Assembly (NCBI RefSeq): GCF_900626095.1
Contig: NZ_UYZZ01000005.1
Span: 62,001-126,000, forward strand
DNA length: 64,000 nucleotides
Origin: Clostridium rectalis
GTDB taxonomy: Bacteria; Bacillota; Clostridia; Clostridiales; Clostridiaceae
Direction: 5' to 3'
Part shown: positions 39,029-48,405 of the stretch, in pieces
How positions within the stretch are numbered: position 1 is the first letter of the stretch
Layout: every line of letters starts with the position of its first letter
The notes under the pieces: model-generated
Seen by the model: the letters and a program-made list of their open reading frames with translations, nothing else
Databases searched by the model: none
What the model was told of the DNA's origin: nothing
Translations under genes and position numbers: made by a program

Positions 39029-39994
39029 TCAATTATTATCCAATATACTCTTACAGATTATAACATACAGTGGTGCAAGTAGCATACCAACTAAACCAAA
39101 AGTTTTTAATCCAATGTATATGGACAATATAGTTGGCAATGGATGTAGTTTAAATTTTCGACTAATAAATTTAGTTTCCATTATTTGCCTATTAACTAAT
39201 AATAATATATATAAACAAAAAATACCAAATGCAATTATGTAGTTTTTAATAGAAATATAATATATTATTAATGGTGCAAATATTAATATAGTTCCTACAT
39301 AAGGCAAAATATCTAATATTCCACTTAAAATACCTAAAACTAGGTAATTATCTATATTTAAAGCCATAAGACCTAATATAGTTTGAATTGTTGTTAGTAT
39401 AACTAATACTATTTCAATTTTTAATATATTTTTTGCATCTTGTACTTTTTCTTTTATCATATATATTTTAGTGTTTGGAATGAAAGTTTTAATCCAATTT
39501 AATATAACATATTTATCTACCAAAATAAAGTAAGTCATTATATTACCAATAAAATAATTCACTATACTATCGGTAGTATATAAAGCTCCTTTTCTTATAA
39601 AATTGCTATTTAATATCATACTATAATATTTTTCTAATTCTTTATTTATTGAAGGTACATTAAAAAAATTACTTAATCCTTCTATAGTTCCTATAAACTT
39701 TAAAACTTTTTCTATTAAAATATCTTTTATACTAAATATCCAATTACCAATATAAAATAATAAAGCTATTATAAAAAAATTCACCAGTAATATACTTACT
39801 GCTCCCCAAACCCTTTTATTTAAAATGTTAAAATCCGATAAAAAATTATATATAGGAGTAGATAAAAATAACATTAATATTATAACAAAAAATGGTTTGA
39901 AATATTTTTTAATTGTAAACGTAAAAAGTATAAATGCTACTAAGGCTATTAAACAATAAATTAATTTATTATATTTAGATGTTTTATAAATCAA
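39029..39994 (-). CDS. AI-2E family membrane protein
   Basis: 321 aa with about seven membrane segments and the family motif in the C-terminal part (LSGILDILPYVGTILIFAPL, then GLVGMLLAPLYVI). The family includes transporters reported for autoinducer-2, sodium/lithium and others; the substrate here is unknown. Start is TTG at 39994 after AAAGG. A terminator separates it from cdsA upstream, so it may begin a transcription unit with dxr. Confidence 0.85.
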   Translation of the reverse strand: MIYKTSKYNKLIYCLIALVAFILFTFTIKKYFKPFFVIILMLFLSTPIYNFLSDFNILNKRVWGAVSILLVNFFIIALLFYIGNWIFSIKDILIEKVLKFIGTIEGLSNFFNVPSINKELEKYYSMILNSNFIRKGALYTTDSIVNYFIGNIMTYFILVDKYVILNWIKTFIPNTKIYMIKEKVQDAKNILKIEIVLVILTTIQTILGLMALNIDNYLVLGILSGILDILPYVGTILIFAPLIIYYISIKNYIIAFGIFCLYILLLVNRQIMETKFISRKFKLHPLPTILSIYIGLKTFGLVGMLLAPLYVIICKSILDNN

Positions 39995-40063
39995 TTTAAT
40001 TACCTTTCAATCTAAATTATTATACAATATGTATATTCAAAAAACTGCATTATATTAATATAT

Positions 40064-40094
40064 AAAAGAGGGTTAAATTAATTAACCCTCTTTT
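40064..40094 (-). terminator. Terminator of cdsA
   Basis: AAAAGAGGGTTAA and TTAACCCTCTTTT form a perfect 13-bp stem with a 5-nt loop; it overlaps the cdsA stop codon. The minus strand continues into TATATATTAATA, a poor T-run. Confidence 0.65.
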
Positions 40095-40890
40095 ATATTC
40101 CGATTATAAAGTTTAAATAATAGTAAACTGCTACAGTTGAAAACAGTATGCTATCAAATCTATCTAATATTCCACCGTGTCCAGGTATTAAATTGCTATA
40201 ATCTTTCACTCCTGCATATCTCTTTATAGAAGACGCTACCAAATCTCCTAACTGGGATAATATTCCTGAAAGAACTCCTAATATAATAAAATGTATTAAT
40301 AAAATATTTACACCTTTATTTATAATAAAAAAACCAAATATTCCACATCCTATAGCGCTACCTAACAAACCACCTATAGAACCTTCTATAGTTTTCTTAG
40401 GACTTACTTTAGGACAAAGCTTATTATTCCCAAAATATTTTCCAGTATAATAAGCAGAAGTGTCTCCTACCCAAGAAGCTATAAATATTAACCATACAAA
40501 ATAATTACCATTCATTTTATTATTTACAGCTACTATAAAACTAAAAAACACTGGTACATATATACATCCTAATATGGTGGCTGCTGAATCAATAAAATTA
40601 TATTTAACATCTATAACTGGTATAATTAAAGATATAATTGTAGCTAGTACAATTATATAAAAAATAAACTCTGTATTTATATTTTCACCCATATATATAT
40701 AATAAATTATACAAAATATGTATCCAATTATACTAAATGAGTTAATTTCCTTTTCCTTTATTACTTTATAAAACTCATATAAGCCCATTAAAGATAAAAT
40801 AAATACTAAATACTTTAAATAAATTCCTCCTATAAATAAAAATACTAGAAGAGGCGACAAAATAAGTGCACCTATATACCTATTATTCAC
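40093..40890 (-). CDS. cdsA: Phosphatidate cytidylyltransferase
   Basis: 265 aa, about seven or eight membrane segments. The C-terminal signature IKRYAGVKDYSNLIPGHGG continues ILDRFDS. Makes CDP-diacylglycerol, the substrate of PgsA. The start is GTG at 40890 with AGGAGATG 8 nt upstream; a longer ATG frame starts inside uppS and is rejected. Confidence 0.95.
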   Translation of the reverse strand: MNNRYIGALILSPLLVFLFIGGIYLKYLVFILSLMGLYEFYKVIKEKEINSFSIIGYIFCIIYYIYMGENINTEFIFYIIVLATIISLIIPVIDVKYNFIDSAATILGCIYVPVFFSFIVAVNNKMNGNYFVWLIFIASWVGDTSAYYTGKYFGNNKLCPKVSPKKTIEGSIGGLLGSAIGCGIFGFFIINKGVNILLIHFIILGVLSGILSQLGDLVASSIKRYAGVKDYSNLIPGHGGILDRFDSILFSTVAVYYYLNFIIGI

Positions 40891-40906
40891 TAGATCATCT
40901 CCTATT

Positions 40907-41677
40907 TTATTTATGTTTAACTCCACCAAAACGTCTATCTCTATTTTGATAATCATAGATAGCTTTATGTAAATGCTCTTTTTTAAAATCCGGCCATTTT
41001 ATATCTGAATACCAAAATTCAGCATATGCCGATTGCCATAATAAAAAATTACTAATTCTTTGTTCCCCACTAGGTCTTATTATTAAATCCACATCTGGCA
41101 TATTTGCAGTATAAAGATAAGTTGAAAAAACTTCATCATCTATATTATCAATAATTATTTTTCCTTCTTGAAGATCTTTATACATTGATTTTATGGCTCT
41201 TAAAATTTCATCCCTTCCACCATAATTCAATGCTAGATTTAAAACAAGACCTGAATTATTTTTAGTTTTTTCAAATGCATCTTTTAACTCTTTTTGACAA
41301 ACAGAGGGTAATTTTTTTATATTCCCTATAGTGTTGATTATAACGTTATTATTATGTAATTCATCTAATTCTTTTTTTAAATATTCTACCAATAAATTCA
41401 TAAGAGCATTAACCTCTTGAGAAGGCCTTTTCCAATTCTCAGTTGAAAATGCATATAAAGTTAAATACTTAACGCCTAAAGTACTGCATTCCTTTACAAT
41501 ATCTCTTATGGTTTCAACCCCTGCTTTATGTCCCATAGTTCTTGGTAAATTTTTTTCCTTGGCCCATCTACCATTACCATCCATTATTATTCCAATATGT
41601 TTAGGTATATTATTCATATTTACAGATATAATACTTGTATCATTTATATTTTCTTTATTGCGAAAAAATTTCCACAT
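40907..41677 (-). CDS. uppS: Undecaprenyl diphosphate synthase
   Basis: 256 aa cis-prenyltransferase that makes the C55 carrier for peptidoglycan and other envelope sugars. HIGIIMDGNGRWAKEK holds the catalytic Asp; RPSGEQRISNFLLWQ and AYAEFWYSD are conserved. The ATG at 41677 follows GGAGAG by 7 nt; a second ATG five codons upstream is part of that site. Operon with cdsA. Its lipid product could feed the UbiA cassette at 7314-9804. Confidence 0.96.
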   Translation of the reverse strand: MWKFFRNKENINDTSIISVNMNNIPKHIGIIMDGNGRWAKEKNLPRTMGHKAGVETIRDIVKECSTLGVKYLTLYAFSTENWKRPSQEVNALMNLLVEYLKKELDELHNNNVIINTIGNIKKLPSVCQKELKDAFEKTKNNSGLVLNLALNYGGRDEILRAIKSMYKDLQEGKIIIDNIDDEVFSTYLYTANMPDVDLIIRPSGEQRISNFLLWQSAYAEFWYSDIKWPDFKKEHLHKAIYDYQNRDRRFGGVKHK

Positions 41678-41718
41678 ATATTTTCTCTCCATTTCGAAAT
41701 ATTAAATTCATTATTAAT

Positions 41719-41742
41719 AAAACCTGCGTTTTCGCAGGTTTT
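41719..41742 (-). terminator. Terminator of frr
   Basis: AAAACCTGCG / CGCAGGTTTT form a perfect 10-bp stem with loop TTTT; on the minus strand the stem ends in TTTTATTAATAA. It separates frr from uppS. Confidence 0.82.
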
Positions 41743-41750
41743 AACAATCA

Positions 41751-42308
41751 TTATACAGCCATAATTTCCTTTTCTTTTTGTTCTATAACATTGTCTACTT
41801 CTTTTATAAATTTATCAGTTTTCTTTTGAATATCTTCCTCTGCTTTTTTTATTTCATCTTCTGAAACATCCGCTTCTTTTTTTAATCCTTTTATTTTTTC
41901 ATTACAATCTCTTCGCACAGCTCTTATAGCTATTTTGGCTTCTTCTCCGGTTTTTTTTACATTTTTAACTATGTTTTTTCTTGTCTCTTCTGTAAGCTCA
42001 GGAATCATTAATCTTATAACATTTCCATCATTTGATGGATTTAATCCTAAATCTGATTTTAATATGGCCTTTTCAATATCCTTAATAGCGTTTTTATCCC
42101 ATGGTTGTATTTGTAATATTCTTGGTTCTGGAACAGAAATATTTCCTACCTGATTCATTGGTGTCATAGTTCCATAATATTCAACTTCTACTCTGTCTAA
42201 CATTGCTGGATTAGCCCTTCCAGCCTTCATTGATCCTAAATCCTTTTTTAAAACAGAAATAGTCTTTGTCATTTTTTCATCTGCTACATTTAATATGTCC
42301 TTTATCAT
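41751..42308 (-). CDS. frr: Ribosome recycling factor
   Basis: 185 aa, usual length. GSMKAGRANPAMLDRVEVEYYG and PWDKNAIKDIEKAI are signatures. Splits post-termination ribosomes with EF-G. Follows pyrH by 15 bp. Ribosome binding site GGGGGAG. Confidence 0.97.
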   Translation of the reverse strand: MIKDILNVADEKMTKTISVLKKDLGSMKAGRANPAMLDRVEVEYYGTMTPMNQVGNISVPEPRILQIQPWDKNAIKDIEKAILKSDLGLNPSNDGNVIRLMIPELTEETRKNIVKNVKKTGEEAKIAIRAVRRDCNEKIKGLKKEADVSEDEIKKAEEDIQKKTDKFIKEVDNVIEQKEKEIMAV

Positions 42309-42323
42309 TTATATATCTCCCCC

Positions 42324-43043
42324 TTATCCTTTACATACTATAGTTCCTATGGCTTCTCCAGTAACTGCTCTCTTTATATTTTCAGGAGAGTCCAATCCAA
42401 ACACTAGTATAGGAATATTATTGTCCATACATAATGATGTGGCTGTGGAATCCATAACTTGTAATCCTTTATCTAAAACATCTAAATATGTTAATTTATC
42501 AAATTTTTTAGCATCACTATATTTATGCGGATCTTTATCGTAAACTCCATCTACTTTTTTTGCAAGTAATATAGCATCTGCTTCAATTTCAGCTGCTCTA
42601 AGTGCTGCAGTAGTATCAGTTGAGAAATATGGATTACCTGTTCCTGCTGCAAATATAACAACTCTTCCTTTTTCTAAATGTCTCATAGCACGTCTTCTTA
42701 TAAATGGTTCTGCAACTTCTCTCATTTCTATAGCTGTTTGTACCCTAGTATTTACTCCTAATTGTTCTAAAGAATCTTGAAGTGCTAAAGCATTTATACA
42801 AGTAGCCAGCATACCCATATAGTCTGCAGTTGTTCTATCCATTTCTTCGCCATTTCTTCCTCTCCAAATGTTTCCTCCACCAACTACAGCTCCAATTTCT
42901 ATACCCATATCTACAAGTTCTTTAATTTCCTTTGCTATACTCTGAGCTACTTCAAAGTCTATACCATAACCCTTTTCTCCTGCCAATGCTTCTCCAGAAA
43001 GTTTTAACATTATCCTTTTATATTTAACATTCTTCATATACAT
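42324..43043 (-). CDS. pyrH: UMP kinase
   Basis: 239 aa, amino-acid kinase fold. [24 protein letters not shown], and [20 protein letters not shown] are signatures. Phosphorylates UMP. The first ATG is only 4 nt from GGAGG; the second ATG (two codons later) is a possible start. Between tsf and frr, as in most bacteria. Confidence 0.96.
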   Translation of the reverse strand: MYMKNVKYKRIMLKLSGEALAGEKGYGIDFEVAQSIAKEIKELVDMGIEIGAVVGGGNIWRGRNGEEMDRTTADYMGMLATCINALALQDSLEQLGVNTRVQTAIEMREVAEPFIRRRAMRHLEKGRVVIFAAGTGNPYFSTDTTAALRAAEIEADAILLAKKVDGVYDKDPHKYSDAKKFDKLTYLDVLDKGLQVMDSTATSLCMDNNIPILVFGLDSPENIKRAVTGEAIGTIVCKG

Positions 43044-43101
43044 TATACCTCCAAATTGTTAAGAATTACATAGTAATTTCAAATTATTGGATTTTTATTT
43101 T

Positions 43102-43133
43102 AAAAAAAGAGAACACGCAGTGTTCTCTTTTTT
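43102..43133 (-). terminator. Terminator of tsf
   Basis: AGAGAACAC / GTGTTCTCT with loop GCA, flanked by A and T runs on both sides; the minus strand shows seven T. pyrH would then need its own promoter or readthrough. Confidence 0.85.
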
Positions 43134-43135
43134 AA

Positions 43136-44059
43136 TTATTTTCCTTGCTGCATTTGTTTCTTTACTTCTTCTGCAAAGTCTTCTTCCTTCTTTTCGATTC
43201 CTTCTCCTCTTTCGTATCTGACAAATCCGGCAATTTTAATTTCTGCTCCAACTTCTTTTGATTTTTCTTGAAGATATTTTGTAATAGTATAATCAGGATT
43301 TTTTACCCAAACTTGTTCAACTAAGCAGTTTTCTTTATAATATTTATGAATTCTACCTTCAACCATTTTATCAACAATTTTTTCTGGTTTTCCTTCATTT
43401 AATGCCTGTACTCTGTAAATTTCTTTTTCCTTTTCTAATGTTTCATTATCAACCATTGTTCTATCTAAGAATAGTGGATTTATAGCTGCAACTTGCATAG
43501 CAACATCTTTAGCAACTTCACTTAATATATCACTTTCTTTTTCACATTCAAGTTTAACTAAAACACCTATTCTTCCTCCAGCATGTATGTAACTTTCTAT
43601 TACACCACTCTCTACTGAGAAATCATTAAATCTTCTAACAGACATATTTTCTCCAAGTTTAGCAATTAAAGCCACAACAGCATCTTTTATAGTTAAATTT
43701 TCATCTGCTATGTATTTTTCTGCAACAAATTCTTCCACAGTAGTGGCCTTTGTAACCATAGCCTGTTTAGCTATATTATTGGATAATACCTTAAAATCAT
43801 CATTTGCAGCTACGAAATCAGTTTCACAATTTACTTCAACAATAGCTCCTGATTTCTTATCATCTGAAATGCTAGTTACAACTAATCCTTCTGCAGCTAC
43901 TCTTCCGGACTTTTTAGCTGCTGCTGATAAGCCTTTTTCTCTTAATATTTCCACAGCTTTATCTATATCTCCATTAACTTCTGATAAAGCCTTTTTACAA
44001 TCCATCATTCCTGCTCCAGTTAATTCTCTTAAATCCTTTACCATCTTAGCAGTTATCAT
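43136..44059 (-). CDS. tsf: Elongation factor Ts
   Basis: 307 aa nucleotide exchange factor for EF-Tu. [19 protein letters not shown] and [12 protein letters not shown] are signatures. Follows rpsB across a hairpin. Ribosome binding site AGGAGGGTG. Confidence 0.97.
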   Translation of the reverse strand: MITAKMVKDLRELTGAGMMDCKKALSEVNGDIDKAVEILREKGLSAAAKKSGRVAAEGLVVTSISDDKKSGAIVEVNCETDFVAANDDFKVLSNNIAKQAMVTKATTVEEFVAEKYIADENLTIKDAVVALIAKLGENMSVRRFNDFSVESGVIESYIHAGGRIGVLVKLECEKESDILSEVAKDVAMQVAAINPLFLDRTMVDNETLEKEKEIYRVQALNEGKPEKIVDKMVEGRIHKYYKENCLVEQVWVKNPDYTITKYLQEKSKEVGAEIKIAGFVRYERGEGIEKKEEDFAEEVKKQMQQGK

Positions 44060-44094
44060 AATTTACACCCTCCTAATTTTAAAGATTTTTTAAA

Positions 44095-44123
44095 AGGTAA
44101 ATGAAATTTATATTCATCTACCT
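44095..44123 (-). terminator. Hairpin between rpsB and tsf (attenuator)
   Basis: AGGTAAATGAA / TTCATCTACCT pair over 11 bp with one G-U and a 7-nt loop; the minus strand continues TTTTAAAAAATC. Probably a partial terminator that tunes tsf relative to rpsB. Confidence 0.55.
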
Positions 44124-44132
44124 TTATAATAA

Positions 44133-44834
44133 TTACTCAGCTAATTGTTCTCCCTGTCTTGCTTCTATAATAGCATCCGCCATTTTTGCTGTTATTAATT
44201 TTACAGCTCTTATAGCATCATCATTTCCTGGGATTACATAATCTACTTCATCTGGATCACAGTTAGTATCCACAATAGCTACAACTGGAATACCTAAAAT
44301 CTTAGCTTCTGATATAGCATTTTTTTCTTTTCTTGGATCTACTACAAATAACGCACCTACATTATTTGCATTCATTTTCTTTATTCCACCTAAGTTCTTT
44401 TCTAATTTTTCTTCTTCTAACTTAAGTTTTATAACTTCTTTCTTTGGAAGAACTTCAAATGTACCATCTTGTTCCATTACTTCTAAATCTTCTAAAGTTT
44501 TTATTCTTCCTTTTATTGTTGAGAAGTTTGTTAACATACCACCTAACCATCTATTGTTAACAAAATGCATATCACATCTTATAGCTTCTTCTTTTATAGC
44601 TTCTTGAGCCTGCTTCTTAGTTCCAACAAATAGAACTTCTTTTCCTTCTGCTGCAACTTCTTTTATAAAGTTGTAAGCCTCTTCTACCTTCTTTACAGTT
44701 TTTTGTAAATCTATGATATAGATTCCGTTTCTTTCTGTAAAGATATATGGAGCCATCTTAGGGTTCCATCTTCTTGTTTGATGTCCAAAATGAACACCTG
44801 CTTCTAATAATTGTTTCATTGAAATAACTGACAT
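44133..44834 (-). CDS. rpsB: 30S ribosomal protein S2
   Basis: 233 aa. [20 protein letters not shown] and [18 protein letters not shown] are S2 signatures. Ribosome binding site AAGGAGGT. It has its own promoter and a leader of about 110 nt (next entry). Confidence 0.98.
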   Translation of the reverse strand: MSVISMKQLLEAGVHFGHQTRRWNPKMAPYIFTERNGIYIIDLQKTVKKVEEAYNFIKEVAAEGKEVLFVGTKKQAQEAIKEEAIRCDMHFVNNRWLGGMLTNFSTIKGRIKTLEDLEVMEQDGTFEVLPKKEVIKLKLEEEKLEKNLGGIKKMNANNVGALFVVDPRKEKNAISEAKILGIPVVAIVDTNCDPDEVDYVIPGNDDAIRAVKLITAKMADAIIEARQGEQLAE

Positions 44835-44948
44835 TTAATTATACCTCCTTGGTTTTTACCTCCATTACCATCATATTTACAAATTACCTTGTATAAAAGG
44901 CACCATTCATAAATTAGGTAATGTGTGTATTTTTTTCTCACCTAATGT

Positions 44949-44977
44949 AGTATATCATATGAATTTATTGTGTTCAA
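44949..44977 (-). promoter_or_regulatory. sigma-A promoter of rpsB
   Basis: -35 TTGAAC (44972-44977), 17 bp, -10 TATACT (44949-44954) on the minus strand. The following leader has ATTAGGT / ACCTAAT arms around 44913-44946, which may be an S2-type regulatory structure. Confidence 0.72.
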
Positions 44978-45081
44978 CAATTATTTCAAATTTTTCTATA
45001 ATCATAGATAAAAAAACTTTTTTTATCTATATTTATAATATATTTATATTTTAAGCTTTATAAAATTTTTTATACAATAAA

Positions 45082-45106
45082 AAAAGCAGGATTTTATCCT
45101 GCTTTT
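45082..45106 (-). terminator. Terminator of codY
   Basis: AAAAGCAGGA / TCCTGCTTTT, 10-bp stem with a 5-nt loop, then seven T on the minus strand. It lies 3 bp after codY. Confidence 0.88.
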
Positions 45107-45108
45107 AA

Positions 45109-45885
45109 TTATTTTATTTTCTTTAACTCATCTAATAATTTATCATTTAAAATTCTTATATGAGTTCCCTTCATTCCTAAAGATCTTGACTCAATAACAC
45201 CAGCACTTTCGAACTTTCTTAAAGCATTTACTATTACTGATCTTGTTATACCTACCTTATCCGCTATTTTAGAAGCCACTAGTAAGCCCTCACTACCATC
45301 TAACTCATTAAATATATGTTCTACAGCTTCTAACTCTGAATAAGAAAGAGTTCCTATAGCTAACTGAACCACTGCTTTCTTTCTTGCTTCTTCTTCTATT
45401 TCATCATGTTTTGATCTTAATACTTCAAGTCCAATTATAGTAGCACTATATTCAGCAAGTACTAAATCATCATCTGTAAAAGGATCATCGAATCTAGCAA
45501 GTAAAAGAGTTCCTAATCTTTCTCTATTGCCATTTATAGGTACTATTGTAGTAAGTTTATTTTGTACTCCACAAGATGTTCCTTCTTCAAAAACACATTT
45601 ACCATTATTGGTTAAATTAGCTAAAGTTTCATGTATATTTAATAACTTATTGTTATAAAATTCAGGGAATCTATTTTCAGGCACAATTTTTTCTTTTACT
45701 ATTTCACACTCGAAACCTGTAGAAAAATCATATCCTAATATTTTACCTTTTTTACTTAATATATAAACGTTACATGTTAAAACTTCACTTAGTAACTTAC
45801 ATATATCTTCAAATACAACTGGCTCCGTTCCTGACTTTTGAAGTATCTTGTTTAATTTTCTTGTTTTATTTAATAATGATGACAT
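45109..45885 (-). CDS. codY: GTP-sensing global repressor CodY
   Basis: 258 aa. The N-terminal GAF domain binds branched-chain amino acids (about 1-150); the C-terminal winged helix is [19 protein letters not shown]. Represses nutrient-scavenging, competence and (in clostridia) toxin genes when GTP and branched-chain amino acids are high. The ATG at 45885 follows GAGGAGG; a longer ATG frame has no such site. It is monocistronic, with an upstream region of about 300 bp. Confidence 0.97.
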   Translation of the reverse strand: MSSLLNKTRKLNKILQKSGTEPVVFEDICKLLSEVLTCNVYILSKKGKILGYDFSTGFECEIVKEKIVPENRFPEFYNNKLLNIHETLANLTNNGKCVFEEGTSCGVQNKLTTIVPINGNRERLGTLLLARFDDPFTDDDLVLAEYSATIIGLEVLRSKHDEIEEEARKKAVVQLAIGTLSYSELEAVEHIFNELDGSEGLLVASKIADKVGITRSVIVNALRKFESAGVIESRSLGMKGTHIRILNDKLLDELKKIK

Positions 45886-46193
45886 GTATATTCCTCCTCT
45901 AAAATTCTTACCATCATACTTATTAAAACTATAATCATATATCATATGATTACTGCAAAATTACATATTAAATATATTATATCATTAAATAATATGCTTT
46001 ATTACATAGTTTGTTAAATTATTATGATTTTTTTTAATTTTTTGAATTGTTTCCTTGCCACGATTATAATAACATACTATATTCTAAATTTCAACTATAT
46101 TAGAAGAAAAAAAATGTTATTTCTTATATTTCGACAAGTTTTTCTATTAAGTTCTACAATTTGTGTAAGTAACTTGTTAAAATATGTGAAGTT
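45886..46193. promoter_or_regulatory. codY upstream region (about 300 bp, no gene)
   Basis: No supported gene here. On the minus strand a promoter-like pair TTGAAA (46089-46094) and TATTAT (46066-46071), 17 bp apart, would give a leader of about 175 nt. CTTGTCGAA (46130-46138) matches a Spo0A box except for the first base. A dyad AATCATAT-ATC-ATATGATT (45933-45951) lies in the leader. No strong terminator follows topA. Confidence 0.45.
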
Positions 46194-48284
46194 TTATTCA
46201 CTTTTTTCAGTATTATACACCCTATTTTTACATTCACTATTAGAACATTCTAAATAATTTCCTTTAGCTTTACTATATTTTTTAACCATGTAATTTCCAC
46301 ATATACCACATTTATCATTTACTGGCTCAAACCAACTAACAAAATCACAATTTGGATAATTACTACACCCATAAAATTTTCTGCCTTTTTTACTTTTCTT
46401 AACTAGGATATCTCCATTACACTTAGGACACTTAACATCTAATTTTTGTATTATAGGTTTAGTATTTTTACATTCTGGATAACCAGGACAAGCTAAAAAG
46501 TCACCAAATCGTCCATGTTTTATAACCATGTTCCTTCCACATTTCTCACATTTTACATCTGTTACTTTATCTTCAATTGTAATCTTAGATATTTCTTTTT
46601 CTGCCTTATCTATCAATTCCTTAAGTGGACTGAAAAATTCATCTACAACCTGACGCCAGTTTTCATTACCTACTTCTACACTATCCAATTTATTTTCCAT
46701 ATCCGCAGTAAATTCTACATCTACTATTGGTTTAAAATATTCTGAAAGAATATCATTTACTATAAATCCTAATTCTGAACCTTTTAATGTTTTCTTTTCT
46801 CTTTCAATATATTTTCGTTCTAAAAGAGTTGATATTATAGGAGCATAAGTACTAGGTCTTCCTATCCCATTTTCTTCAAGAGTTTTAACTAAAGACGCTT
46901 CAGAAAATCTAGCTGGTGGTTGAGTGAAATGTTGCTTGCCATCTATTGATTTTTCAATCAATATTTCACCATTGTCTAAATTGGGTAATTTTGTGTCCTC
47001 ATTATCATCTTCTGTAGCATATTCATAAACTTTTATAAATCCATCAAAATGAATAGTAGATCCACTGGCTTTAAATAAATAGTCACCATTTACAATTTGA
47101 ACAGATGTAACGCTAAGTATACAAGAAGCCATTTGACTTGCTACATATCTATTCCATATTAATGTATATAGTTTGTATTGTTCCTCCGTTAGACTTTCTT
47201 TAGCATTTTCAGGAGTTATTTCTATATTAGTAGGTCTAATTGCCTCATGGGCGTCCTGTATATTTTTCTTTCCCTTAAATTGTCTCGGTTCTTCAGTTAA
47301 ATACTCTTTTCCATACTTATTAGTAATAAAATTACGAGCTATGTCTTGTGCCTCTTTAGAAACCCTAACAGAGTCTGTTCTCATATAAGTTATTAAACCT
47401 ATAGTACCATGACCTTTTATATCTATACCCTCATAGAGTTGTTGGGATATTGCCATAGTTCGTTTAGTTGAAAAATTTAACTTTTTATAGGCATCCTGCT
47501 GCATAGTACTTGTAGTAAATGGAGGTAATGGATTTTTGTTTTTCTGTGTATTTTTTACACTTTTAACTATATAATCCTTACCATCTAATTCAGATATTAT
47601 TAGATCACTTTCATCTTTACTTGTAATTTCAATTTTTTTATTATTTTTTGAAGCTAATTTCACTAAAAAATTACGTCTTTCCTTGTCTTTATGTAGCATG
47701 CATTCTATAGACCAATACTCCTTTGGAATAAAATTTTCAATTTCTCTTTCTCTATCGCATATCATTTTTAAAGCAACTGATTGTACTCTTCCTGCACTAA
47801 GCCCCCATTTTACCTTTTTCCATAGTATAGGGCTTATTTCATAACCAACTAATCTATCTAATACTCTTCTTGCCTGTTGAGCATTAACTAAATCCAAGTT
47901 TATTTCTCTTGGAGTTTTAATCGCACTCTTAATTGCAGTTTTAGTAATTTCATGAAATTCAATTCTACATTTTTTATCTTCGTCTATTTTCAAAGCATTT
48001 AAAAGATGCCATGATATAGCCTCACCTTCTCTATCAGGGTCAGTTGCTAAATAAATTTCATCACTTTTTTTAGCCTGTTTTCTTAATTTGTCTAATAATT
48101 CACCTTTTCCTCTTATAGTTATATATTTAGGATTGTAATTATTATCTATATCAACACCTAATTGACTTTTTGGTAAATCTCTAACGTGTCCCATAGAGGC
48201 TTCAACTACATAATTTTTACCAAGATATTTTCCTATAGTTTTTGCTTTGGCTGGTGATTCAACAATAACAAGTTTTTGTCCCAT
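46194..48284 (-). CDS. topA: DNA topoisomerase I
   Basis: 696 aa, type IA. TOPRIM domain (KLVIVESPAKAKTIGKYL; LATDPDREGEAISWH), active-site tyrosine in GLITYMRTDSVRVS, and three C-terminal four-cysteine zinc modules (CEKCGRNMVIK, CPKCNGDILVKK, CGICGNYMVKKY). Relaxes negative supercoils. The ATG is fixed by family alignment, yet no Shine-Dalgarno lies directly before it: GGGGGTG is 28 nt upstream with a hairpin between. Follows dprA. Confidence 0.97.
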   Translation of the reverse strand: MGQKLVIVESPAKAKTIGKYLGKNYVVEASMGHVRDLPKSQLGVDIDNNYNPKYITIRGKGELLDKLRKQAKKSDEIYLATDPDREGEAISWHLLNALKIDEDKKCRIEFHEITKTAIKSAIKTPREINLDLVNAQQARRVLDRLVGYEISPILWKKVKWGLSAGRVQSVALKMICDREREIENFIPKEYWSIECMLHKDKERRNFLVKLASKNNKKIEITSKDESDLIISELDGKDYIVKSVKNTQKNKNPLPPFTTSTMQQDAYKKLNFSTKRTMAISQQLYEGIDIKGHGTIGLITYMRTDSVRVSKEAQDIARNFITNKYGKEYLTEEPRQFKGKKNIQDAHEAIRPTNIEITPENAKESLTEEQYKLYTLIWNRYVASQMASCILSVTSVQIVNGDYLFKASGSTIHFDGFIKVYEYATEDDNEDTKLPNLDNGEILIEKSIDGKQHFTQPPARFSEASLVKTLEENGIGRPSTYAPIISTLLERKYIEREKKTLKGSELGFIVNDILSEYFKPIVDVEFTADMENKLDSVEVGNENWRQVVDEFFSPLKELIDKAEKEISKITIEDKVTDVKCEKCGRNMVIKHGRFGDFLACPGYPECKNTKPIIQKLDVKCPKCNGDILVKKSKKGRKFYGCSNYPNCDFVSWFEPVNDKCGICGNYMVKKYSKAKGNYLECSNSECKNRVYNTEKSE

Positions 48285-48290
48285 CTTATT

Positions 48291-48319
48291 CTCTGATTTA
48301 TATCAGAGTCTACACCCCC
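48291..48319 (-). promoter_or_regulatory. topA initiation region: Shine-Dalgarno, hairpin, start codon
   Basis: Minus-strand order: GGGGGTG (48313-48319), TAGA, hairpin CTCTGAT-ATAA-ATCAGAG (48291-48308), AATAAG, ATG. Folding out the 18-nt hairpin reduces the spacing from 28 to about 10 nt, near normal. Confidence 0.6.
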
Positions 48320-48405
48320 TATACAGTAATCTAAATTTATATTTATTTATAAATATAAAATATACTATGTTATTAATATATTAAAATACTTATATTTATA
48401 ATACA

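Noticed and set aside
40891-40956. Longer CdsA starting inside uppS
   Set aside because: There is no ribosome binding site and the extra residues are unlike the family; GTG at 40890 has a good site.
43111-43125. LexA-like GAAC...GTTC in the tsf terminator
   Set aside because: The half-sites are 7 bp apart instead of 4; they are simply the hairpin arms.
46024-46257. Plus-strand frame of 77 codons between codY and topA
   Set aside because: It runs antisense into the end of topA, has no ribosome binding site and looks like AT-rich noise.
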